Positions 39,516 to 50,052 of a stretch of DNA of 64,000 nt are shown in pieces. Where the stretch lies: positions 1 to 64,000 of the forward strand of contig JADZEQ010000002.1 of assembly GCA_020850455.1 (NCBI GenBank), written 5' to 3'. Both the position numbers and the translations under genes were made by a program. The stretch's first letter is position 1, and every line of letters starts with the position of its first letter. Source of the stretch: Sphingomonadaceae bacterium. GTDB lineage: Bacteria > Pseudomonadota > Alphaproteobacteria > Sphingomonadales > Sphingomonadaceae. Under the pieces are notes generated by a model that was given only the letters and a program-made list of their open reading frames with translations, was not told the origin of the DNA and made no database searches.

Positions 39516-39938
39516 ATGTCGCACGAACAAATTGCTTTGGTTGACTGGGCTGCCTTTGCGGAAACGCGCGGGTCGCTGGGTTCATCCTTCATGCGGATTT
39601 TGGGCTATTTCTTTGAAGATGGCCTGAAATCCATCGATCAGATTGAACAGGCCATGCGCCTCGACAATGCGGCAGGGCTGATTTTGCCCGCGCATACGTT
39701 GAAGAGCGAGGCGCGCCAATTTGGCGGCGAACGACTCGGTCAATTGGCCGAGGATATTGAAATGCATGGCCGCAATTGCGTCGAATCGCGGCAGGCACCC
39801 AGCCAATTTGTCCAGCAAGTGGTCGCGCTGCGCCCGCTGTTTGCCGAAACCATGGCGGCTATTGAGCGGGAGGCTAACCCACTCGCCTCACGCCGCTCGC
39901 CGGGTGGCCCCGGCGGTTTTGGCCGCCGCGTCGCCTGA
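39516..39938 (+). CDS. Hpt domain-containing protein
   Basis: AHTLKSEARQFGGERLGQLAEDIE, the histidine-phosphotransfer motif. Confidence 0.75.
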   Translation: MSHEQIALVDWAAFAETRGSLGSSFMRILGYFFEDGLKSIDQIEQAMRLDNAAGLILPAHTLKSEARQFGGERLGQLAEDIEMHGRNCVESRQAPSQFVQQVVALRPLFAETMAAIEREANPLASRRSPGGPGGFGRRVA

Positions 39939-39950
39939 GCAGATGGCGGC

Positions 39951-40430
39951 CTAATCCGCCGCCGGTTTACTTTGCAGCTGGATGTAATTTTCCATCCCCA
40001 TACGCGCGATCATTTCCTGCTGGGTTTCGATCCAGTCCACATGTTCCTCTTCGCTCGCCAATATGTCGGCAAAGAGCGCGCGGCTGACATAATCGCCAAC
40101 GCTTTCCGCATGGGCAATCGCGCCCTTTAGCTGGATGAGCGCATCCTGTTCGAGCGCTAGGTCAGCACCCAAAATCTCCGCGACATTTTCGCCGATGCGC
40201 AGCCGACCCATCATCTGAAAATTGGGCAGGCCACCCAGAAAAAGGATGCGGTCCGCCAATTTGTCGGCGTGCTTCATCTCATCAATCGATTCGTGCCGTT
40301 CATGCTCGGCAAGGCGTGCCACACCCCAATTGGCGAGCATCCGGTAATGGAGCCAATATTGGTTGATCGCGGTCAGTTCATTTTTGAGCGCATCATTCAG
40401 ATGCTCAATGACCTTGGTATCGCCCTGCAT
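39951..40430 (-). CDS. bfr: Bacterioferritin
   Basis: MQGDTKVIEHLNDALKNELTAINQYWLHYRMLANWG...HERHESIDEMKHADKLADRILFLGGLPN. Confidence 0.95.
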   Translation of the reverse strand: MQGDTKVIEHLNDALKNELTAINQYWLHYRMLANWGVARLAEHERHESIDEMKHADKLADRILFLGGLPNFQMMGRLRIGENVAEILGADLALEQDALIQLKGAIAHAESVGDYVSRALFADILASEEEHVDWIETQQEMIARMGMENYIQLQSKPAAD

Positions 40431-40555
40431 ATCATCCTCCGGCATTTTTAATTGGCCGCCATTATGCGCCCATGCGGATATGCTGCCAAGGGGGTGCACG
40501 CAAAAAAGTCCAGCTTTTCTGCGGTTTTCGCTAATGCGAGTGCGTTGCGGGTGCG

Positions 40556-40735
40556 TTAGATACGCTGGGTGCGTTCGGCCGCGATCAGCTCGCGCGCGGC
40601 GGGAACGCAGGTGCCACATTTGGGACGGCGACCCAAGCTGCGATAAGCACTATTGGGGCATGTCGCACCCGACCGCGCGGCGGCACGGACGTCATCTTCC
40701 CTCAGGGCGTTGCAGACACACAAGATCATGCGCAT
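40556..40735 (-). CDS. bfd: Bacterioferritin-associated ferredoxin-like (2Fe-2S) protein
   Basis: MILCVCNALREDDVRAAARSG...KCGTCVPAARELI (CxC/CxxC pattern); upstream of bfr. Confidence 0.82.
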   Translation of the reverse strand: MRMILCVCNALREDDVRAAARSGATCPNSAYRSLGRRPKCGTCVPAARELIAAERTQRI

Positions 40736-40771
40736 GGCTCTAGCGCAAATGCGAGTAGGTCGCAATAGCGT

Positions 40772-42031
40772 TTATGCGCTGGCGGGTCGATTCTTGCGCA
40801 TCGGTTGCAGCGACCGGCGCGCCATGCTGCGCCACAGCCATTCGAGCGGGCCATAATAGTGCCGTTCGAGCCATGGTTTTGACCATAAGAGCATGATCAG
40901 CCACACCCCCGCCACCGGCAGATAGACGGCGGTGCGCGACCAATGGCCGAACTGCCCCAGACCCCAGCCGTAAAATAGCGCGGCCATCAAAATGCTGGTG
41001 CCCAGATAATTGGTAAAGGCGGCGCGCCCCACCGCCGCGACCCGCGCCGTCCATGCGCTGGTGGCGAAACGCTGCGCCAGCCCCATGAACAAAGCGGCGT
41101 AGCCCGCGCTCATCAGGAAATCAAAGGGGACGGAGGCAAAGAAGGTGCTGAACAGCAGCGGGATTGGTTGCACATCCCCGGCCAATTGCCACCATAGCAG
41201 TCCCAGATTGGCGATGATGCCGATGCCCAGCCCATAGTTGCGCCATTTGTCGAGCCGGGCGAGCGACCATTGCCCCTGGAGCATGCCGCTTTTGTAGAGC
41301 ATCATGCCCATCAGCATCAGCGCCAGCGTTTCTGCGCCATACATGGCGATATTGACGAGCGGACTATACCAGCTTTTGGCAAAGCGTGTCGCCACCATCG
41401 TGCCAAAATCGGCACGATAGATGGCGATTTGCTGCGCGGTTTCGGGGCTTTCATGCGCGAATTGCGCCGCAACCTGCCGGTGCACCTGTTGCAGTTCGGC
41501 AGGGGCGCCGGCGCTGCCCCCGGCCAGCAGGGGGATGGTCATCATCCCCGCAATCAACCAGCCGAGCAGGAAAAAGCCGATAAACCATCGGCGCAGCGCG
41601 CGCATGCTGCAGTTACGGAAGGCATAGAGCAGCATGCCGACCATCGCATAAAGGAATAAAATATCGCCGAACCAGATGAGGTAGAAATGGATGAGGCCAA
41701 AGAGCGCCAGCACCGCCATCCGCCCATAATGGACGCGCCCTTCCCCCGCACCGCTCGCGCGCGCGCTTTCGATGACCAGCAGGGTCGATGCCCCGAACAT
41801 CAGCGAAAATAGCCCGCGCATCTTGGAATCGAACAGGACGAAATTGGCGGCCCAGACCCAGAGGTCGCTGCCGGTGTGGCCGCCCCAGTTGCGCGGTGAG
41901 ATATAGGCGCCGTCGGGCATCGCAAAGGCGACGATGTTCATCAACAAAATGCCCATGACGGCAAAACCGCGCGTCACATCCAGCCCAGTAATGCGCGTCG
42001 CCAGCGGCGCGCCCGATTGTTCGCTCATCAT
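40772..42031 (-). CDS. DUF418 domain-containing membrane protein
   Basis: RITGLDVTRGFAVMGILLMNIVAFAMPDGAY...RGLFSLMFGASTLLVIE; start at MMSEQSGA rather than the 42517 extension. Confidence 0.9.
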   Translation of the reverse strand: MMSEQSGAPLATRITGLDVTRGFAVMGILLMNIVAFAMPDGAYISPRNWGGHTGSDLWVWAANFVLFDSKMRGLFSLMFGASTLLVIESARASGAGEGRVHYGRMAVLALFGLIHFYLIWFGDILFLYAMVGMLLYAFRNCSMRALRRWFIGFFLLGWLIAGMMTIPLLAGGSAGAPAELQQVHRQVAAQFAHESPETAQQIAIYRADFGTMVATRFAKSWYSPLVNIAMYGAETLALMLMGMMLYKSGMLQGQWSLARLDKWRNYGLGIGIIANLGLLWWQLAGDVQPIPLLFSTFFASVPFDFLMSAGYAALFMGLAQRFATSAWTARVAAVGRAAFTNYLGTSILMAALFYGWGLGQFGHWSRTAVYLPVAGVWLIMLLWSKPWLERHYYGPLEWLWRSMARRSLQPMRKNRPASA

Positions 42032-42084
42032 ATTCTCCCCCCGCGGGGAAATACCATGGCGTATTATGCTGTCAATACAGTCAC

Positions 42085-43017
42085 TCAGCGCCTTGGGGTG
42101 GCGATGGCGGTGACAAGGCCGATTAGCGCGAGCAGCGCGCCCGCCAGCGACAAGGGCGACCAGACATAGCCCTCCGCCACCGTAGAAATCGCCATGGCGA
42201 TGATCGGCACCAGCACGCTCGACCATGCGGCGGGCCCTGCCCCAATATCGCGGATCAGCGCGAAATAGAGCGGAAAGGTCACCACACTGCCGATGATCGC
42301 CAGATAAAATAGACCGGCGAGGTAGCCGGGCGCGGTCGGCAGCACCGGCGGGCCGACACTTGCCCATGCCCAGATACCATTGGCGATGCTGCCCGCCACC
42401 ATCGCCCAGCCGAGCGGCGTGAAGGGGGGTAGGGTGCGCAGCGCGCTGCCCGCTTGCAGCACATTGCTGACCGATGCGCACATGACCGCCGTGGCGGCCA
42501 GCGCCACCCCGGTCCATGCGCGGCTTGGGTCCGCCCCAATAGCGCGTGCTTCATGGAGCAGCATCAAACCGATACCGATGAGCGCGATGGCAGCGCCGGC
42601 AACAAAGCGCCGGTCAAACCGTGTGCCGAGAAACCAGCGCGACAAAAGGCTGTTGGGAATGATCAGCGCGGCAAAAATCACCGCGACGATGCCCGATGTA
42701 ATATAGGCTTCGGATGCGTAGACGAGGTTGAAGTTCAACGAAAATTGCAGCACCCCCATCAGCGCCAAAACCGGCCAGACGGCGCGCGGGACGGCCATAT
42801 TCTCACCGCGAAACCAGCCCAATATCAGCATGGCAACACCTGCCAGCGTGAAACGCCATGTCACCGACCAAGCAGGCGCGATGGTCGATATCTGGTCGCG
42901 GATGACAATCCACGTCGAACCCCAGATCAGCGAAATCAGCAGCAGCGGCAGCAAAATACGCGGGCGCAGCAGGCTGGGCGCTGGGGCGCGCCCCGGTACG
43001 TCAAGCGCAGCCGTCAC
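42085..43017 (-). CDS. EamA/DMT family transporter
   Basis: LLISLIWGSTWIVIRDQ...; two EamA repeats; GTG start overlaps the stop of the upstream gene. Confidence 0.9.
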   Translation of the reverse strand: MTAALDVPGRAPAPSLLRPRILLPLLLISLIWGSTWIVIRDQISTIAPAWSVTWRFTLAGVAMLILGWFRGENMAVPRAVWPVLALMGVLQFSLNFNLVYASEAYITSGIVAVIFAALIIPNSLLSRWFLGTRFDRRFVAGAAIALIGIGLMLLHEARAIGADPSRAWTGVALAATAVMCASVSNVLQAGSALRTLPPFTPLGWAMVAGSIANGIWAWASVGPPVLPTAPGYLAGLFYLAIIGSVVTFPLYFALIRDIGAGPAAWSSVLVPIIAMAISTVAEGYVWSPLSLAGALLALIGLVTAIATPRR

Positions 43018-44018
43018 AGCGCGCGGATCGCGGCGGCGAGCGGTGCGACATCCCCCGGCAAATGGTGCCATGCGGTGACCAGCCGCGCTGCCCCCGCGCC
43101 CCAATCATAAAAATCATAGCCCGCCGCGCGCAAGTGCGCCGCTTCGGCCGTGCTGAGGCGCAAAAACACCTCATTCGCTTCGACCGGATAGAGCAGACGG
43201 CTGCCCGCCGCCGCACCAATCAGCATGGCGGCGGCATTGGCGGCGCGCGCATTGGCCAGCCACAAATCGCCGTCGAGCATCGCCAAAATCTGCGCGGCGA
43301 GGAAGCGCCCCTTGGATTGCAAATGGCCGCTGCGTTTGCGCAATTCGCGCGCACCGGGCGGACAATCGCCAAAGAAAATCAGGCATTCGGCGTTCATGCC
43401 GCCATTTTTGACAAAGCCGAACGACAAGGCATCCACACCGGCGCGCCATGTCACATCGGCCGGACTGTCGCCGGTAAAGGCAATCGCATTGGCAAAGCGC
43501 GCGCCATCCATATGGAGCGCAAGGCCATGGGCGCGCGCCACATCCCCCATCGCCGCAACCTCTGCCGCGCGCCATGCCAGCCCATATTCGCTGGCATTGG
43601 TGATCGAAATGGCGGCAGGCTGTACCTGATGGACATCCTTGCGGATCTGCGCCAGCCGCGCCTTGACCGCTGCACCGTCAAACTTGGCCCCCGGCCCATC
43701 GAGCAGGTCGAGCTTACCCCCACCGGTAAACAGTGCGGGGGCGCCGCATTCATCCACCTCTATATGCGCTTCGCGGTGGCAAAGCACCGATTGCCAACCG
43801 CGCGTCAGCGCGGCAAGCGCGATGCCATTGGCGGACGTGCCGGTCGCCGTCCACAGCGCGGTCACCCGCGTTTCAAAGACATCGCCCAGCGCCGCATCGA
43901 GCCGCTGGCTCCACCCGTCGCCGTCATAGGCCGTGTCGGCATGGTTGGCATCGGCCAGCGCCGCCATCACCTGTGGATGGACGGGGGCGGCATTATCGGA
44001 AAAGAATCGGGCGACCAT
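43014..44018 (-). CDS. Low-specificity threonine aldolase family / beta-eliminating lyase (PLP)
   Basis: FFSDNAAPVHPQVMAALADANHADTAYDGD...HMDGARFANAIAF...VDALSFGFVKNGGMNAECLIFF. Confidence 0.9.
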   Translation of the reverse strand: MVARFFSDNAAPVHPQVMAALADANHADTAYDGDGWSQRLDAALGDVFETRVTALWTATGTSANGIALAALTRGWQSVLCHREAHIEVDECGAPALFTGGGKLDLLDGPGAKFDGAAVKARLAQIRKDVHQVQPAAISITNASEYGLAWRAAEVAAMGDVARAHGLALHMDGARFANAIAFTGDSPADVTWRAGVDALSFGFVKNGGMNAECLIFFGDCPPGARELRKRSGHLQSKGRFLAAQILAMLDGDLWLANARAANAAAMLIGAAAGSRLLYPVEANEVFLRLSTAEAAHLRAAGYDFYDWGAGAARLVTAWHHLPGDVAPLAAAIRAL

Positions 44019-44072
44019 TGGCGCGACAATTGCCGGTAACGCAGGCGTTTGTCGAGCGGCGCGCGCCCCACC

Positions 44073-44294
44073 CTAACGGCGATAGAGCCAATATTGCCGC
44101 CGTTCGCTAAAGCGTCGCCAGCAGCGCCCGGGCATCAGCCAAGCACGGCGGATGCCGCGCCGCGTGTCACACCATTGGCGCGACGGCCACCACAGGAAAA
44201 TTTCCTGCCAGCCATCATCCTCATGTACGGGGTCGGATGCGGTTTCGAGACTATTTTCACTGCTTGGCGCAGCGTCCACCAAATCGGCCAGCAT
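44073..44294 (-). CDS. Short hypothetical protein
   Basis: 73-aa ORF, MLADLVDAAPSSENSLETASDPVHEDDGWQEIFLWWPSRQW...; no recognised domain. Confidence 0.35.
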   Translation of the reverse strand: MLADLVDAAPSSENSLETASDPVHEDDGWQEIFLWWPSRQWCDTRRGIRRAWLMPGRCWRRFSERRQYWLYRR

Positions 44295-44450
44295 GGAGAG
44301 CTCCTGAATCAGTTTTATCCATTGATCGCTCCGCCCTACTTTTTGTTATTTTTCTGTATCTTGGCTTACATTTATCACAGCGACAATGACGGAACCCGAC
44401 CGTGCCGCTCCATCCATCGACATTTCGCAACGCCTTGGCGCTGATCTGGG

Positions 44451-45092
44451 CTATCCGGCTAATATATTGATCGCAAAAGCCAAAATGCCGAGGTTGAACA
44501 GGAACGCCGCCATCGATTGCACCAATACCAGACGGCGCATCGCCCCACGGCATATGGTCACGTCCGACGTCTGAAAGGTCATGCCCAGTGTGAAGGCAAA
44601 ATAGGCGAAATCGCCATAGTCGGGGTGGGTGGTGCCGGGAAATTGCAAACCGCCCCGATCCTCCCCCACTGTGTCGCTGGCATAAAAAAGATGCGCATAG
44701 TGGAGCGTGTAGACAAGGTTGGAAAACAGCCAAGCAATCAGCAAGGTTGCCAAAATCAACGCCAATATCCAGCCATCCGGGTGCACCCGTTCGGCCAAAA
44801 TGCTCGCCACCGCGGTCAAGATGGTGCCGCTGGTGATCGCGGTGAGGATGGGGAGCAGCATATGATCGGCATCGACCCGTGCCGCCTGATGGCGCATACC
44901 GCGCGCGTCGAGCCGGAATAGCGGCGGTAGCGTCAGGGCATAGCCGATGGCGGCGAGATCAAAGGCCGCCATCACCGCGACTGGCCATGGCGCAACAGCC
45001 GCAAAGCCCAGCACGCTGAGGCACAGCAGCAGAAATAATGTATAACGCCACGACAAGGGGCGACGGCGCGGCTGGTGGGTGGATGGCGACAT
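44451..45092 (-). CDS. DUF1345 domain-containing membrane protein
   Basis: Multi-TM with LLIAWLFSNLVYTLHYAHLFY and DYGDFAYFAFTLGMTFQTSDV. Confidence 0.9.
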   Translation of the reverse strand: MSPSTHQPRRRPLSWRYTLFLLLCLSVLGFAAVAPWPVAVMAAFDLAAIGYALTLPPLFRLDARGMRHQAARVDADHMLLPILTAITSGTILTAVASILAERVHPDGWILALILATLLIAWLFSNLVYTLHYAHLFYASDTVGEDRGGLQFPGTTHPDYGDFAYFAFTLGMTFQTSDVTICRGAMRRLVLVQSMAAFLFNLGILAFAINILAG

Positions 45093-45140
45093 ACAGGCTG
45101 GGTGATGCGCCGATTTGCCACGCAATTTTAATCGAAAAAA

Positions 45141-45166
45141 TCGATTATAGATGCAAATATAATCGA
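45141..45166. promoter_or_regulatory. 9-bp perfect inverted repeat TCGATTATA-N8-TATAATCGA upstream of ahpC (candidate OxyR/LysR-type operator)
   Basis: Arms 45141-45149 and 45158-45166; about 85 bp upstream of the ahpC start. Confidence 0.65.
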
Positions 45167-45249
45167 CTTGCCCCGCATCACGCCGACGCCTAGAGCCGAC
45201 TCAGCGCCGGGGTCGCCCGGTCAATCACAGCCAAGCATGGAGAATTTCG

Positions 45250-45813
45250 ATGGCGATTATCGGCAGTAGTTTGCAGCCTTTCAGCGCGCAGGCATTCCAC
45301 AATGGGGCGTTTCGCACGGTTACCGAGGCGGATGTCGCCGGCAAATGGGGCATTTTCTTTTTCTATCCGGCCGATTTCACCTTTGTCTGCCCGACCGAGC
45401 TTGAAGATATGGCCAATTTATATGGCGAGTTTCAGGCACTCGGCGCCGAAATCTATGCCGTGTCGACCGACACCCATTTCAGCCACAAAGCATGGCACGG
45501 CTCCTCCCCCGCCATCGGCAAAATCACTTTCCCGATGCTCGGCGACCCGTCGGGCCAGATCACCCATAATTTCGGCGTGATGCGCGAAGGGGTTGGCTTG
45601 GCCGACCGTGGCACATTCCTGGTAGACCCCGATGGCGTCATCCAGTTTGTTGAAATCACCAGCGAAGGTGTCGGCCGCAATGCCAGCGAATTGCTGCGCA
45701 AGGTGAAGGCAGCAAAATATGTCCGCGAACATCCCGGTGAAGTTTGCCCGGCCAAGTGGGAAGAAGGCGCAGCGACGCTGGCCCCTAGCCTCGACCTCGT
45801 CGGCAAAATCTGA
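45250..45813 (+). CDS. ahpC: Alkyl hydroperoxide reductase subunit C (peroxiredoxin)
   Basis: [22 protein letters not shown]; resolving cysteine in [13 protein letters not shown]. Confidence 0.96.
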   Translation: MAIIGSSLQPFSAQAFHNGAFRTVTEADVAGKWGIFFFYPADFTFVCPTELEDMANLYGEFQALGAEIYAVSTDTHFSHKAWHGSSPAIGKITFPMLGDPSGQITHNFGVMREGVGLADRGTFLVDPDGVIQFVEITSEGVGRNASELLRKVKAAKYVREHPGEVCPAKWEEGAATLAPSLDLVGKI

Positions 45814-45821
45814 TCCAGCTT

Positions 45822-45892
45822 GCGTCCGCCGATAGGTGCGGACGCGGTCGGGGGCGCGCCCTCCCCCCAATTAGCGCCCCCGACCCCCATTT
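45822..45892 (+). terminator. Tandem hairpins between ahpC and ahpF; the second resembles a rho-independent terminator
   Basis: GCGTCCGC-N8-GCGGACGC (45822-45845) and GGTCGGGGGCGC-N16-GCGCCCCCGACC (45846-45885) followed by CCCATTTTTA. Confidence 0.75.
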
Positions 45893-45994
45893 TTAATCCA
45901 GTCGTTTTTCGGCAGTCGCTTTTCGGCAGCCAGCATTCGGTAGCGCGTTTCGCGCAAGCCGGGCGTGTGCCCATTTTAGATGAGGATAGGTTCG

Positions 45995-47569
45995 ATGCTT
46001 GACCCCAATATGCAACAACAGCTTGGCCAATATCTCACCATGCTGCGCCGCGACATCGAACTGGTGCCCGCCTATGACGACAGCGCAAAATCGCGCGAGC
46101 TGGCCGAATTATTGGGTGAAATCGCCGCCTTGTCGGACAAGGTGACCATATCTGCCGATCCGTCGACCGATCCCGATATGCGCCGCCCCAGCTTTGCCAT
46201 CCGCCCCAAAGAGGCACCGGACAGCATTTCCCTCCGCTTCGCCGGTATCCCGCTCGGCCATGAATTTACCTCGCTCGTCCTTGCGCTGTTGCAGGTCGGC
46301 GGCCACCCGCCCAAGATTGACGATGCGCTGGCCGATGCGGTGCGCGCGATCGACGGCGACCATCATTTCGAAACATTTTTCGCCCTCTCCTGCCAAAGCT
46401 GCCCCGATGTGGTTCAGGCGCTCAATCTGATGAGCGTGCTCAACCCGCGCATCCGCCACACCGCCATCGACGGGGCGCTGTTTGCCGACGAAGTTGCCGC
46501 CAAGGAAATAATGTCGGTGCCCGCCATTTGGCTGAACGGCGCGCCCTTTGGTCAGGGCCGCATGGGGGTCGAGGAGATTCTCGCCAAGCTCGACACCGGC
46601 CACGCCGCACGACAGGCAGAGGCGCTGGCCGACAAGCCACCCTTTGATGTGCTGATCGTCGGCGGCGGCCCGGCAGGCACGGCAGCGGCCATTTATGCGG
46701 CGCGCAAGGGGGTGGCGACCGGTATCATCACCGAACGCTTTGGCGGGCAGGTGCTCGACACCATGGCCATCGAAAATTTTATCGCCACCAGCCATACCGA
46801 AGGGCCGCGCCTCGTCGCGCAGATGGAGGGGCATGTCCGCGATTATGCGGTGGACATTATGGCGGGGCAACATGCCGCCGAACTGACCCCCGCCGTCCAT
46901 GCCGACGGGCTGCACGCGCTGCACCTTGCCAGCGGGGCGATTTTGCGCGCCAAGACCATCATCCTGTCCACCGGCGCGCGCTGGCGGCAAATGGGGGTGC
47001 CGGGGGAAGAGGATTATCGCAACAAGGGTGTTGCCTATTGCCCGCACTGCGACGGCCCCTTGTTCAAGGGCAAGCGCGTCGCGGTGGTCGGCGGTGGCAA
47101 TTCGGGGGTTGAAGCAGCCATCGACCTTGCCGGTTTGACCCAGCATGTGACGCTGATCGAATTTGAGGAGGCGCTGCGCGCCGACCAAGTGCTGCAGGAT
47201 AAATTGCGCAGCCTGCCCAATGTTAGCGTCATTTTGGGCGCGCTGACCAAGGAAGTGCTGGGCGATGGCAATCGGGTTACCGGCCTTGCCTATGAACAGC
47301 GCAGCGATGGGTCGATGCACCAGATCGACCTCGACGGGGTTTTTGTGCAAATCGGCCTGATGCCCAACAGCGAGTGGCTGGATGGTGCGGTCGCGCTCAG
47401 CCCGCGCGGGGAAATAGAGGTGGATGCGCGCGGTGCGACCAGCGCTGCGGGTATTTTCGCCGCAGGGGATGCGACGACCACCCCCTATAAGCAGATCATC
47501 ATCGCGATGGGCGAAGGGGCAAAGGCAGCGCTCAGCGCCTTTGACCATCTGATCCGCCTGCCGGGATGA
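45995..47569 (+). CDS. ahpF: Alkyl hydroperoxide reductase subunit F
   Basis: [65 protein letters not shown]. Confidence 0.95.
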   Translation: MLDPNMQQQLGQYLTMLRRDIELVPAYDDSAKSRELAELLGEIAALSDKVTISADPSTDPDMRRPSFAIRPKEAPDSISLRFAGIPLGHEFTSLVLALLQVGGHPPKIDDALADAVRAIDGDHHFETFFALSCQSCPDVVQALNLMSVLNPRIRHTAIDGALFADEVAAKEIMSVPAIWLNGAPFGQGRMGVEEILAKLDTGHAARQAEALADKPPFDVLIVGGGPAGTAAAIYAARKGVATGIITERFGGQVLDTMAIENFIATSHTEGPRLVAQMEGHVRDYAVDIMAGQHAAELTPAVHADGLHALHLASGAILRAKTIILSTGARWRQMGVPGEEDYRNKGVAYCPHCDGPLFKGKRVAVVGGGNSGVEAAIDLAGLTQHVTLIEFEEALRADQVLQDKLRSLPNVSVILGALTKEVLGDGNRVTGLAYEQRSDGSMHQIDLDGVFVQIGLMPNSEWLDGAVALSPRGEIEVDARGATSAAGIFAAGDATTTPYKQIIIAMGEGAKAALSAFDHLIRLPG

Positions 47570-47663
47570 AGGGCGCACCCATTCTCGCGGCTTGCCAATG
47601 CCAATCGCGCTGCTAACACTCCCGCCAATAAGTATGGGCCAATGACTATGGGGAGGATGGCGG

Positions 47664-48911
47664 TTGATGGCGCAGAAATTATTGATCGGCGTGCTGGGCA
47701 TATTGCTGATCCTCGCCATCGCTGTTGCATTATCCAACAACCGTAAATGGATTCGCCTGCGCGTCGTCGGCGCGGCCTTTGGCTTGCAGGCGGGGCTCGC
47801 CTTCCTCGTCCTCTATACCCCATGGGGACGGTTGATGATTGGGGAGATGAGCCGCGGCGTTTCGAACCTTTTGGGCTATGCCAAGGCGGGGACGGATTTT
47901 ATTTTGGGGCCGCTCGCCGGGCCGACGATGGGGGCAAACAGCTTTGCGGTCGCCGCGCTGCCGGTCATCATCTTTTTCGCGTCACTGATTTCGGTACTCT
48001 ATTTTCTCGGCATCATGCAGTTCATCATCAAATGGGTGGGCGGGGGCATCCGTTTGATTACCGGCATCACCCGGATCGAAAGTCTGGGTGCTGCGGCCAA
48101 TATTTTTGTCGGGCAGAGCGAAAGCCCGTTGGTCATCCGCCCCTATCTCGCCGGGCTGACCCCATCGCAGCTATTTTGCATGATGACCGTCGGCATGGCG
48201 GGGGTCGCGGGGACGATCTTGGGTGCCTATGCCTCGATGGTGGGGGAACACCTCCTCCCCTATTTGCTGGCCGCCAGCTTTATGTCGGCACCGGGCGGGA
48301 TTTTAATGGCCAAGATCATGATGCCCGATGACCCCAAGGATGTTGGCATCGAACCGGTCGAATTGGCGATTGCCAGCCATGATGAGGAAAAGCCCGCCAA
48401 TGTCATCATGGCCGCGGCGCAGGGCGCACAGACCGGCGTCAAGCTGGCGGTCGCGGTTGGCGCAATGGTGCTCGCCTTTGTGGCGCTGGTTGCCCTCGCC
48501 AACGGGTTATTGGGCGGGATCGGCAGTTGGTTTGGGCGTAGCGACCTTAGCTTTCAGGGGCTGCTTGGCCATGTGTTTCAGCCCCTATTTTACATGCTCA
48601 ACGTGCCATGGGACGAAGCGGCAAAAATCGGCGGCCTGTTCGGCACCAAGATAGTTTTGAATGAATTTGTCGCCTTCATCGACCTTGCCCAAATGCAGGC
48701 GACATTGTCGCCCGCCAGCGTCGCGGTGGCAATATTTTCGCTCTGCGGTTTTGCCAATTTTTCGTCCATCGCCATCCAGATGGCGGTGGCGGGCAGTTTG
48801 GCCCCCAATCAGCGGCCATTAATTGCCCGGCTGGGTGTCCGCGCGCTGATCGCCGGGTCGCTGTCCAATTTGATGAGTGCCGCGCTCGCCGGACTGATGC
48901 TGAGCATCTAG
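47664..48911 (+). CDS. NupC/CNT family nucleoside transporter
   Basis: GAAANIFVGQSESPLVIRPYL, YMLNVPWDEA, GTKIVLNEFVAF, LCGFANFSSIAIQ. Confidence 0.92.
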   Translation: MMAQKLLIGVLGILLILAIAVALSNNRKWIRLRVVGAAFGLQAGLAFLVLYTPWGRLMIGEMSRGVSNLLGYAKAGTDFILGPLAGPTMGANSFAVAALPVIIFFASLISVLYFLGIMQFIIKWVGGGIRLITGITRIESLGAAANIFVGQSESPLVIRPYLAGLTPSQLFCMMTVGMAGVAGTILGAYASMVGEHLLPYLLAASFMSAPGGILMAKIMMPDDPKDVGIEPVELAIASHDEEKPANVIMAAAQGAQTGVKLAVAVGAMVLAFVALVALANGLLGGIGSWFGRSDLSFQGLLGHVFQPLFYMLNVPWDEAAKIGGLFGTKIVLNEFVAFIDLAQMQATLSPASVAVAIFSLCGFANFSSIAIQMAVAGSLAPNQRPLIARLGVRALIAGSLSNLMSAALAGLMLSI

Positions 48912-48918
48912 CCGCGCG

Positions 48919-50052
48919 TCAGACCTGCTGCCACCACCAGACACCATCGCGCGTTTCGCGGGTGATGCGGCCCGCAACCTCCAGCCAGCGCAGATGCGCG
49001 AGTGCTTCACCGGTGGCGAGGCCGCGTTGCTTGTCGCCAATCGGGCGACGGAACAGCAAGGGGAAGATATCGACCGCGCGCTGCGCATCACGCAACGCAT
49101 CCGAGAGCGCATCCAAACGGTCGAGATGCTCGGCCTTGAGCGCCTGTAGCCGCGCATGAAAGCCGTAAAATGGCTCCCCATGCGCCGGGCAGACCAGCAA
49201 ATTATCGGGCAGCGTCAGCAATTTGTCGATCGAGGTGAGCCATTCGCCGAGCGGATTCCCCTCCGGCTCGCCAGCGTTCAATGACACGTTCGATGATATG
49301 CGCGGCAAAATCTGATCGCCCGATATCAAAATCCCCGCCGCCGCATTCCACAAACAGGCATGTTCGGGGCTATGCCCCGAACCGACGACCACCTGCCAAT
49401 CCTGCCCCGATATGCTGAGGATCTGCCCATCGACCAGCCGTTGATAGCCATAGGGCAGACGGAAAATCACCTGCCCCAGCCTGCTCCACCCTTGGGCGCG
49501 GGCATGGTCGATGGCATCCGCATCCCACCCGGCGGCCCTTTGCATCGCGCTCACCTCTTCAGGCGGGGTATCGCGCATATCGGCGAGCATCAGCCGTGCG
49601 TTGAGCCATTCGCCGCGCGTCATGGCGAGCGGCACGTCAAAGCGCCGCGCCAGCCAACCGGCAAGCCCGATATGGTCGGGGTGCAAATGGGTGCATAAAA
49701 TGCGTTCGACCCGCGCCCCGGCCAGCGCCCCGGCGAACAAGGCCTTCCATGCGGCGGAACAGGCATCGACCATCAGGCCGGTATCGACGATGGTCAGCCC
49801 CGTTGCATCGTCGCCCAAAATCCAGCTGTTGATATGGTCGAGCGACCCCGGCATGGGGATGCGCGCCCAGCGCACGCCCGGCGCAATGTCGATAAGCGCG
49901 CCGACTTCGGGCGCGCTGTCGCCATGGGGATAGGACAAGCCAGCCGCACTGGTCGCCACCATGCCATCATCGGCAGCAATCGACGCATCGGGGCTTTGGC
50001 TCGCCCCCTCAAGCGCCGCATCGGCGAGGTTCGGGTTATTCCCCTGCGTCAT
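48919..50052 (-). CDS. MBL-fold metallo-hydrolase
   Basis: ILCTHLHPDHIGLAGWLARRF (HxHxDH), VVVGSGHSPEHACLWN, ILISGDQILPRISSNVS. Confidence 0.92.
   Translation of the reverse strand: MTQGNNPNLADAALEGASQSPDASIAADDGMVATSAAGLSYPHGDSAPEVGALIDIAPGVRWARIPMPGSLDHINSWILGDDATGLTIVDTGLMVDACSAAWKALFAGALAGARVERILCTHLHPDHIGLAGWLARRFDVPLAMTRGEWLNARLMLADMRDTPPEEVSAMQRAAGWDADAIDHARAQGWSRLGQVIFRLPYGYQRLVDGQILSISGQDWQVVVGSGHSPEHACLWNAAAGILISGDQILPRISSNVSLNAGEPEGNPLGEWLTSIDKLLTLPDNLLVCPAHGEPFYGFHARLQALKAEHLDRLDALSDALRDAQRAVDIFPLLFRRPIGDKQRGLATGEALAHLRWLEVAGRITRETRDGVWWWQQV

Noticed and set aside
42032-42517. N-terminal extension of the DUF418 ORF
   Set aside because: Lies antisense-frame within the EamA transporter gene; DUF418 homology begins at MMSEQSGA.
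46109-47740. 543-aa - strand ORF antisense to ahpF
   Set aside because: Shadow ORF of ahpF with low-plausibility composition.
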